A stretch of 64,000 bases of DNA, from NCBI GenBank assembly GCA_029448655.1, contig JACCLO010000017.1, positions 372,001 to 436,000 on the forward strand. The letters run 5' to 3'. The stretch is from Wolfiporia cocos (Eukaryota > Basidiomycota > Agaricomycetes > Polyporales > Phaeolaceae). The notes beneath the pieces were generated by a model. The model ran no database searches. It worked only from the letters and a program-made list of their open reading frames with translations, and was not told the DNA's origin. Below, piece by piece: positions 55,545 to 64,000 of the stretch (within the stretch, counting starts at the first letter, position 1; each line of letters starts with the position of its first letter). Both the position numbers and the translations under genes were made by a program.

Positions 55545-55790
55545 AGAGTACGTCTTCTTCATGATGATATGCTGTACCTGATCCTTCTGTAGTGCCTTCA
55601 AGGGTGGAGACAACGATTAACAGCTTCTGACTGAATGCTGGTAAAAACAGTGGCAGCATGTATGGTATGGTTTTTGCCTGTCCGGTACCAGCAATTACAG
55701 TACAGTTCATACCCAGCAGTATTGCCTCAGCCACATCCAACTGCCATTCATAGGGATGTTTTCCCCCGAATAATGCGGCACTCATGATTG
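55545..55790 (-). pseudogene. RecQ-like helicase fragment
   Basis: Minus strand: GKHPYEWQLDVAEAILLG, then a degenerate Walker A AGTGQAKT (Ala where Gly is usual), IPYMLPLFLP and LIVVS; after a one-base shift the frame continues as LKALQKDQVQHI. This is the Q-motif to motif Ia region of the RecQ-like helicases expanded in Agaricomycetes. The helicase core beyond motif Ia is missing, so it is a broken fragment. Confidence 0.7.
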
Positions 55791-56549
55791 TGTGTGTATT
55801 GGATAAACTGTAACCTTTCTGATCACGAGCCAACGTTCATGTGCAATCCAAATTCCGGTACAATCACTGATGTCGCCTGTCAAGAGTTCGAAGGCACGGC
55901 CGCTTAATTGGGGATGCCATAGTGATTGAAAGAAGGAGCAGATACAGCTATAAAGTGAGATGATAATATACAGCAACAATGTAGGAGGAGAGGTATAGCA
56001 GCGAAAAATGAGGGTGGGCACCAAGGCAGTCAGGGATCGGACAGCTACATCAGGGATCATTTGTCGGAAAAATATGTAGAGCATTGCAATGCGGGCCGAT
56101 TGCAACCGGGCTGCAACAGGCTAGCACTGATTGTAATGCAATGACGATAAGATTAGTAGTATTCCAATTGCGGGCACCATGTGGGAGATTCCAATCATCA
56201 CTTATCAATTGACAATTACACTTGGTGAATGATCACATGGTTGCAACATGATCATGAATGGCTACCCATCTAGGTGGCTGAAGACTAAGTTACTGAGGAT
56301 GTGTCTCGGGTCGTGGAGGATGGCCGAGGAGGATGCAGAGGGATGCAAGCTGCACCAACTCTGGGTATAATGCAATTGATGAACCTTATCTACTAGTGGA
56401 TATGGTATATAACTAAATGTACAGGATGACCGTGTAGTCTACGAGGTACTGTAATGAGTTCTTGTGGTATAGACTATCCAATATGATACATATGTACACA
56501 ACTGATAATGATGCATCAATCAAGAACAGCACACACAGCCAAAAACATC
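55791..56549. other. No gene recognised
   Basis: AT-rich interval without a recognisable product. Confidence 0.5.
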
Positions 56550-56557
56550 ACAGCTGT

Positions 56558-58622
56558 TCATGGTTTTGGTGATTTGCAGGCGATGCACTGTTGCATGCTG
56601 GACTTGTTCCAGACCATGTAGATGTCAGATGTCGCAGATGGCAGTTCCAGACCAGCAGCAGCCCAGTTAAATCTGGAAACTGGCAGTGGTGGTGATGGAG
56701 CAGAGGGAGCAGATGATGGAGAGGAAGATGCAGGGGAGGGAGATGTCTGGGACGGACCGTTAGGCCATGGGGCCTCACAGACAATACACTTGACAGCCAA
56801 CTCAGGGCTCCGGAGCTGACAGAGTCCACAGATCCATTCAGGCTGTTTACCAAATGAGACAGCAGAAGTTGACAGAGATGATGCCACACACTTCACGAGA
56901 GTGTAGGCTGGGAGTGTATGAACCGGGACAGAAGAAGCAAATTTCCATGCCTTTCATGAAGTGAGAGCCAGCACTGGGAGAGGGGGCCACACAGACTGGG
57001 AAATTATACCTAGGGAGTGCCTCAAGCAGGACCAAAGCCACACATTCTTGAGCCTTCGAGTTCATAACAGTTTCTTGTTCATGTTGTTGACCGGAAGTCA
57101 ACATGCAAGACGTGACTGCATTGCAGGTGAGGGTGGCAGGAGCATGCACTGGAGTTAAGGGATGCTCCTGGCAGACCAGGTGCACCTTTGCAGGAGCATG
57201 TGCATATGCAGGATGCTCCTTGGTGCTGATGGGGACCATAGAGGTGGAGGGGGCAAGAGTGTGTGCTAGTGGGGGATACTCTTGAGAGGGGATTGATTCC
57301 ACAAGCTGGGGGATGGGAGCAAGCGCCATTGTTGAATCATGCTCCTGGCATGAATCGGTCTCCTCTTCACTGTATTGGTCAATGGTAATGCTGGTCTGCA
57401 ATTTGCTGGGCTTGCGGGGCACGTACAAGTTGCACGTGAATGATTGGCCGATGTGAGAAATTGTAGATGACAGGGGAAGGCAGAAGGGGGGTGATGGCTG
57501 GGCATGGGATGGGGGCAGGTGTAGGTGTAGATACTGGTGGTGAGGTGGAGGTGCTTAGCTGTGGCAGGGGCTCTACAACTTCCATGGGCTTTGTAACCGG
57601 TGCTGACAGTGCATCGTCCATATTGACATTGGCGACTTCTGGTGATGACAAACTATCAGAGTGTCCACTTGGCATTGAGGCGATTCTCCTCTTCTTTGGC
57701 TGAGAACCTTTGTCACTGGCATCCTCTTCATCGTCACTGTCATCCAGATGATGCCGAGTCAACCACCTTGACTTCTGACCAGAATTTGTGGCTGGGTTCA
57801 GGAACTTCATGTTTGGATCAGGATGAGACCATCCTGCTCCCTGTGAACATGTGAGCTTGTACGCACAACACAGTATTTAGAACTTACCTTTGGGATGGTT
57901 GCTTTGATGATCCTCTGCTCTGTAAGTTTTGGCTGTGACCATTTCACCCCTACTTCAAGATCCTTCATCTGATGCCAAGTCCTTTTGAGTGGACGGAGCG
58001 AATCGATGTTGTCAACGTTGGGTGTCTGAGCTCCTTCCCAATCATATGGGTTGTTGAAATCAGGCTCCTTGACTGATTTTGTTACTTTGTTGACAATATC
58101 GATGAAGGCCATGGTTGAATACAGAGGCATCTCAGTGCTTAGTGGGGAGCTAGGAGGCGAAAGCTCTGGAGGACTCAATACCTCATGTACAGAGACAATT
58201 AGTGCAGCATCAGGCAGGGGTTGTGAAGGGTCTGGAAGCAATGTAAGTGCAGCATTGTTGTGAATAGCAACAGCAGAGGCGTCAGGCACAGATTCATTCT
58301 AAGCAGCAACGCAAGACGTGGCACCAAAACAGTCTTTCTGTATAGCAGCGGCATCTGGCACAAAGGCTTTTATATTTGCCATGCTGGTCTTGAACTATTC
58401 TATTTCGGCCAAAGTGGCAGTGCAGGCTGCCAGGAAATTGGGAGTTTCCACCCTAGGTGGGATGGAATTGGATGCCTTTTGAGCTGCCTTGATAGCTTCA
58501 TTATTAGTGAGTCTCTCCTTCCGAACCCACTCAGGCTCAGGCTCTTTAAAGGAAGGATCAGCCAAGGTCACAACTTGAATTGCAGTACTTACGCTTTTGC
58601 ACATCGGCCATAATACCCTCAA
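56558..58622 (-). pseudogene. RanBP2-type zinc-finger gene, degraded
   Basis: Read 3' to 5' on the window: an exon with FKEPEPEWVRKERLTNN (58560 region), an in-frame TAG near 58299, an exon to 57889 joined by a good GT-AG intron (57888-57843 region) to an acidic exon with DDSDDEEDASDK, a frame change near 57430, a long Pro/Ser-rich exon, and a last exon with WICGLC...KCIVCEAPWPNG. The last motif fits a RanBP2-type finger (W-x-C-x2-C...C-x2-C), and the protein ends CIACKSPKP, like the second half of another finger. Such fingers occur in Nup153-like nucleoporins, but the identity is uncertain. The stop and frame change suggest a pseudogene; missed introns could explain part of it. Confidence 0.5.
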
Positions 58623-58650
58623 ATTGCATCATGCTCACATCACTGTTGCC

Positions 58651-59774
58651 TGTTATGGATTGAATTTAACTCGTTCAGCTGAAATAACTTACCCAGTGTA
58701 TCAAGTAGCACACTACTTGTCGGACTTGGCAGAGTCAGAGCGTCAATATACAAGCTGCGGGCTTAATTGCTCAAGCCTTTGAGAATGAGTATAAGATCCT
58801 TGTAATTCAACAAGGTCGAGCTGAGGAACTTGACCGGTATTTACATCAGGTTATATACTGTGATCCTGTAGTTGGGGTCATAGTGTCCTTGGTACTGCTA
58901 CCACTAAGTCTGTAAGGCTAGCGTGCTGAGATAACAGATACAAAGTGATGTGGTTGAGCTAACACAAGACTACTCACTTGTTAATATTTGCTGGTTAGGC
59001 AAGAGAGTATATGCGAGTAGAGCAGGATATGTTGAGTTGTTGACTCGTAGTATGAATGCAATGAATAGAACTGAGGCAATAGCACTCAGCAAGTCCAGTA
59101 TATATACATGAAATATAAGACCCCTAACAGTCTTATAATGTAATACTAATGTCCGTATTCATATGTACAAGTCCCCAGAGACCTAAGTACTGAGTAATCC
59201 ACATTAAATGGATATACTGATCAATACCAGGATATAGAAAGGTGGCGTAGGCCATGCGAATAGCATATTGTGCACATTGTCATTAGTAACCAAGGATGTG
59301 ACCAGTGCCTGGTCTGCTGATGTGTATAGGCTGACTGCTACAGACAAGATGTCCGATTGGCTAGAGACTAGACTCGTGACTTTGATAAACCGTTGTTATG
59401 GGAGATAACGCGGCCATCATTTGGCTTGTATGTAACATATAGTTACGAACCATGATAAGCTAGTTATTGGTGTAGAAAGTCGAAGATAATTGGTAGAAAT
59501 ACCGGGAAAATGGTAATAATATATGGAGAATTCTTGTGACATGAGCGCAACAGTGGCTGAAATGTAGGAGTCCTGTGGTTAGACACAAGATATCAACTAG
59601 AATCTGATATGTCACGAGACTATGGGCATAGGGTTGTTATACATGAAATGAGGGTCACTGGTTGAGCGGGGATCCCTAGAAATAAACGCACAATAAAGTG
59701 GTTGAATGCTAAGTCCCTTCCTTCAGTGAGGCATCAGCAAACAATATTCAGTAGTCCCTGTGTGGACCGTAACA
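58651..59774 (-). repeat. Solo LTR, family D, split by a younger solo LTR
   Basis: Ends TGTTATGGATTG (58651) and GACCGTAACA (59774) with a perfect TTGCC duplication (58646-58650 and 59775-59779). Removing the nested LTR 58960-59541 and its 5-bp duplication leaves about 537 bp, which aligns with 42093-42778 in inverted orientation. Confidence 0.88.
58960..59541 (-). repeat. Solo LTR, family E, second copy (582 bp)
   Basis: On the minus strand it starts TGTCACAAGAATTC; a perfect TGAGC duplication flanks it (58955-58959 and 59542-59546). The left terminus has lost the canonical TG. Inserted into the family D LTR. Confidence 0.82.
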
Positions 59775-59829
59775 TTGCCAATACTACACAAGTATGCTTC
59801 CACAAATGGGGTCATTCTCCCTATTGCCC

Positions 59830-60494
59830 TCAGCTGGTGGAAGAGTGTTTCCATGGGATAGTGCCACTGAAGCCAGTATTCGAACTCATCTTGAGATAAT
59901 CTCCAAAAGTTGAGAGAAACTCCAGAGCCAGCGGAAGAAGTTCGTAAGGAGGGATTTGCAGCTCTTCCAGCACTTCCTTGGGTTGGATAGCGAGGAAGTT
60001 GTAGAAACGGTGGGCAGGGAGGCGGTGGCAGCATGGTGCAGGTTGTTCCACAAGTTCAAGTTCTGGCTGAGGAACCTCTTCCATAATAGGCTCAAGCGTG
60101 GTGTTGGTGGGTTGTTCTGGGGAAAGTGCAGGCTGCTCAAGGATGTTCTCATATTCTCCAGGGATGGCAGCAGTAGGCAATTCCGGGCTAGTAACAGCAA
60201 GCTGGGATGATGCGTGTCAGCACCAAATGTAACTTTCCGGACATGCAGGATGTGGCTGGGGGTGAAAACGTGCACGATCTGTGTCGAAATTTGAATACGA
60301 TGCAGTTTGCCTTCAATCGATGCAAATGCGCCAAAGGTGATACAAAAAAGCTGAAAACACATAGGGAAAATGCTCACCTGATGACCATGCTCAACCAGTC
60401 TCCAAACATATCCTGCATCTGGCCTATCATCCTTGTTCGTAATGGTCCCCTTTCCCCACAAGAAAAAGTCGGATAAACGTTTGAAGACACACAT
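59830..60494 (-). other. Coding-like minus-strand interval, unrecognised
   Basis: Two overlapping frames read like protein: one with WGKGTITNKDDRPDAGYVWRLVEHG near 60440-60360, and one with FLAIQPKEVLEELQIPPYELLPLALEFL near 60010-59920. They may be exons of one gene or a decayed element. No domain recognised. Confidence 0.35.
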
Positions 60495-60979
60495 TGAAAA
60501 AGTTCCTGCTACTTCAAGTTAGCCACATTCCAAAATCTAACATACAAAACGTGTCGCTCACTTTGTGATCGGGGCATTTTTCCGGGTGAAACTGGGGTAG
60601 GACGTTGTATCTGTGTGACCCACGCATATCCGAACATGTTGGTCTGCTCATTGTGAATGTGGTGCAAGGTGATCTTTCAAAGGGAACTGATCTGTGTTGT
60701 ATTATTGATGATAGAATCAAGTTGTGAATCATTGATCTCCCTTGGGTGCCAACTGAGAGGACGCTAATGAATAGGTGCGGGTGGTACCTCCATTCAAGTA
60801 TAAGTAGCTGAATCAGAAGTATGTAAGATATTGTAGTTTGTACTGTACCCTTAAGATTGTTAGTTTGAATCCCTGTGAGCTTTGGTAGTGGGTTCTTACC
60901 GTTGTGAATTTGTCAAACGAACATACAACTTTTTGCAAGGTGCCTCTTTTTCGTTTCATTTTTTGATGCCTGTGGTTTA

Positions 60980-62571
60980 TCCTGCTCCTAAGTCTGTGAA
61001 ACCTTTGCCTTTTGTGTTTTGCCGCGTTTGCCTTGGTGTCTGCCCTGTGTGAGGTGAAAAATGCGGCTTGCCTTCCTCGCCTTGCTGTTGTCGGCTCGAA
61101 TGCTGGAATATCTGCTAACTTTCTCGTCAACTCCAATGCTGCACAATTGCGCATCTCTTCCAACTATGCTAGTGAGCACAATCTCCCTCGCTGTGTATCA
61201 GTACAAGGCAGCATTGCTTACTCCTATGGTTCAGGGCCTGTAATGGTGCCCACATTGCAGGGTCGCTACCTCTATACATTCTCCATGCCCATCTCAAACC
61301 TCCCATGGTTTGATGTCCTCCTCAGTTTGGACTGGATTTTTGCTTGTCAGCCTTTATTGGAGCTTCATGGGCTTGTTGAGCCGCCTACGTCTGTCACATG
61401 CCAATTTCAAGTCTTTAGGCACAGTACCTTTTCCGATCATCGAGAGCACCCCTGAGGCTGGGAACCTGATGCCTCAGCTAGATCCAAGCCCTACATATGT
61501 ACCACTACGGGCACTAGCCAACAGCATCACCAGCCATGCCTAATAACCCTAGTCCCTGACCATACGTACGGTCCAATACAAGATCCAATAGCAGTCACGT
61601 GACCCTGACCAACCACGATGAGCCCAGTAGCACCTAACCAAACCAACCCCTTGCTACCTGGACCACACCTCATCAGGTCACGACCATCCAGACTCACGGC
61701 TAGGACCACGTCCACCCAACCAACCAAACCCAACACCTCCCGTCTCCACGGACTATAGCCATTACAGGCTACACGGTCATTACCGACCATGGATTTACAC
61801 CATTACTGGCATGGACTATGTACTATACGGACACAGGCCCATGGGAGGCCTTAAACTCCAGCCATCCTAGCCTACGAGGAACACTGACCTTGGGCAGCAC
61901 CTGTACAACTGAGAACCCTAGCAGTCACAGGACTCTACATACCGATCACAGCCAATCACACTCAATCACCCTACGTCACGCACGGCCCATACTGGCCAGT
62001 CCACACTCTTGGCAGACGTCATCCTTCAGTACCAGCATGTGGGAACCTGGGCCGCCACGTGCCTTCCCCTCAGTACCAGTCCTTGGGAACCTGGACAGCA
62101 GATGCCCCGATCACGGACATAGAACCCCGCCATTACCGGGGAACCCCCAATCAACAAGAACCACAGATCGGGCCTAACCTGCTACATTGCCATAGACATC
62201 CAGTGCTCCCCTAGCTGTACCAGCGCTCGCGCTCCGATGCCCTTACTGGCCACCACGTAGCACGTAGCTTACCTCAGCATTGACGCCTTACAGGCCACAC
62301 CTAACATGTACAAACAGTAGTAGAGCTATATAATAGCCAGACAGTCTTGAGCGACCCTCAGACTTGTCTTGGCCATTTCAGCCTTAGATGCCCAGACCAG
62401 GAAGGCGCCTTTGAGCAAGCCCCCTTCCCCTGGTGTGTGTCTGAGGTTGTGCTTGTGTCAACGTCAGTACTGGAAAACTTGCCTCCTGGCCATATCTGGG
62501 AGCCTTCACCATCCCGTGGTGCATTTCTTCCCTTTGTCTTTTCATTGCTGTACTCACTTTTTCTTCAATGA
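60980..62571 (+). pseudogene. Retropepsin-like Pol relic split by a solo LTR
   Basis: The frame before the LTR reads VNSNAAQLRISSNYA (corresponding to the D-S-G-A active site of retropepsins, with Asp replaced by Asn) and DVLLSLDWIFACQPLL (the usual VLG.DW motif). It resumes in the same frame after the family F LTR (61392-62460) as VLENLPPGHIWEPSP and stops at 62571. This is an old gypsy-type element used as a landing site. Confidence 0.6.
61392..62460 (+). repeat. Solo LTR, family F (1069 bp)
   Basis: Starts TGTCACATGCC and ends GCTTGTGTCA, with a perfect ACGTC duplication (61387-61391 and 62461-62465). It interrupts a retropepsin-like reading frame that continues on the far side. Uninterrupted reference for the nested copy at 8096-11347. 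Confidence 0.9.
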
Positions 62572-62810
62572 TACTGCCTGGCACGTGCCATACCCCACCT
62601 CGCTTCTGTGCAATTCAATCCGTGTTCTCTCACCATCTTAGTTCAGTTGCATCCAGCCGATCTATTGCCTTCGTCAGGGATATCAGCTACTGCACCTTTG
62701 TCTTCTGCAGAAGTGTTGTGCATTTGCGAACCCGTTGCCAATGGGCATAGCTTGAGGTCACTTTCCGTTGATGTTGGCACTGTGCCTTCACACAGCAAGC
62801 ATCTCCTGCA

Positions 62811-63501
62811 TGTTACGGTTATTTTGATTTTTCGAATATCGACAGAACTCACCATAGGGCGAATACGATACAGGGACTTGTTGCACAACCAACCCCCTGG
62901 CTACTCGTGACTCTACTGGGCGTATCCCCAGTTGTATTAGCATGTAGGGCGTGTTTCACTTTTAACAGATCCAACTCTGTCCCCGTTTCATGTTTATCAT
63001 TCGTTAGCTGACAGATGGCGTTCAACCGCCATCATCATTTCTATCTATCGTTTCAGACATATCACTACATACTTATCAAACGTTTGGTACCATAGCGTAG
63101 ATAGTAGCGTGACATCTGGGACGAACTTGACCCCTGAAACTTAGCGTAGTATAAAAGCTCATGTACTTATTGTCGAAGCTCTTCAGCTCAACCTTGTTGT
63201 ATAAACAAGAAGTCTTATACTCGTTCTCAAACTACGCTCAGTATTTCTCACTCGAGCAATCGAACGACTAAGTCCTCGAAGTGCACACTGACTTCTCGGA
63301 CTTAGGCGAGTCTTATATTCTATTTGACTCGCACTTGAACAGATTATATCCTCTAAAGCGTATTGGATATTACTAAGGACTTCACTTAGGACCCGAAGGC
63401 ATCTAACGAGTATTTGCCTTGCATACGGCGACGTGCCTACGTGCAGAAGAACGATCTATATTCGCGACTCGAATATACGAACGGGTATTCGACCCGTAAC
63501 A
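62811..63501 (+). repeat. Solo LTR, family A (691 bp)
   Basis: Starts TGTTACGGTTATTTTG, ends GACCCGTAACA; matches the LTR of element 1 in inverted orientation with scattered changes and small deletions. The flanks ctgca and ctgaa differ at one base, in line with an old 5-bp duplication. Confidence 0.88.
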
Positions 63502-64000
63502 CTGAAGGATTCTGCACATGCATCCTCTCGTTCCCCAGTTGCTCAGCTTTTCGATTGTTTCGAGTGACTTTTCAAAATTGGATTGATGAGTCTTGCTGGT
63601 TCTCATTCCATTTGCAATGTTTCTTCTGTATCTAGTGAAGATCTCCGAGTTATGATAACCTCTCATTCAAGCCTAGGTGCTTGTGCCGTGACTCCGGATG
63701 TGACTGGGTGTGCTTCTGTCATAAACAAATTCGAGTTGCCTGCTCCGACAATCAAAAGTGACGAGTTGTGTTTACTTTTCCTTTGTCACGGTTTTACCCT
63801 CTGACATAATGCGGGGGCCCCTAGGCTCGATCCCGCGTCACTACACCTTCCCTTAGGCTCGCTAACCCCTTCGTCACTACGCCCTCCCCTGCCTGACGGC
63901 ACGTGACCGGTAGATAGATAGATTAGATCATTGACTGATAGTAGTGGCGCCTTGGCACCGCCCCCTTACTTAGTCAGCCCCTCACATGACACTGTACCTA
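63502..64000. other. No gene recognised
   Basis: Continues the decayed flank of the family A LTR; short open frames only. Confidence 0.45.

Noticed and set aside
60813..61163. 116-codon minus-strand ORF
   Set aside because: It lies opposite the retropepsin-like relic, which has recognisable motifs on the plus strand.
1..64000. CRISPR array, rRNA genes, bacterial operons
   Set aside because: No regularly spaced short repeats, no rRNA-like sequence, and introns plus gene types show a fungal nuclear origin.

Overview
The window reads as nuclear DNA of a filamentous basidiomycete (Agaricomycetes, perhaps a wood-decay polypore). The basis is short GT-AG introns of about 50-140 nt, a secreted AA9 cellulose-active copper monooxygenase, lineage-expanded F-box and MYND genes, an Agaricomycete-type P-loop NTPase, and Ty3/gypsy chromovirus-type retrotransposons. 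The species cannot be named from sequence alone.

Layout. 1-4.7 kb: the right part of a minus-strand Ty3/gypsy element (RT, protease-dUTPase, Gag, LTR), cut by the window edge. 4.7-16.5 kb: a transposon graveyard with a Tc1/mariner relic, solo LTRs inserted inside one another, a foldback element with tRNA-like arms, and two MITEs (hAT type and PIF/Harbinger type), each carrying a copy of the same third element. 16.5-28 kb: a gene-bearing island with an F-box gene, a nine-exon MYND zinc-finger gene and an intact AA9 gene, plus two decayed AA9 fragments and a second foldback copy. 28.6-34 kb: one large gene (1645 aa predicted) ending in a CDCA7/R1-type 4CXXC zinc finger. 34.5-39.7 kb: an F-box remnant, a 155-bp near-perfect inverted repeat, and a frameshifted NTPase gene. 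42-43.3 kb: two adjacent solo LTRs. 43.8-53.7 kb: a complete 9,915-bp chromovirus with apparently identical 658-bp LTRs and a 5-bp target duplication. 53.7-64 kb: decayed genes (haloacid-dehalogenase-like, RecQ-like, RanBP2 zinc finger) and a retropepsin relic split by solo LTRs.

Main points. The two gypsy families encode dUTPase in different places: one fused behind protease in its own reading frame, the other at the C terminus behind a chromodomain. Both carry an 11-nt primer-binding site that is the exact complement of the predicted 5' end of their own RNA, the hallmark of Tf1/sushi-type self-priming. The complete element also has an unrecognised 307-aa ORF upstream of gag. Twelve solo LTRs against one complete element indicate frequent LTR-LTR recombination. 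The order of insertion can be read directly from nested target-site duplications. All splice models are hand-derived from the sequence and untested.
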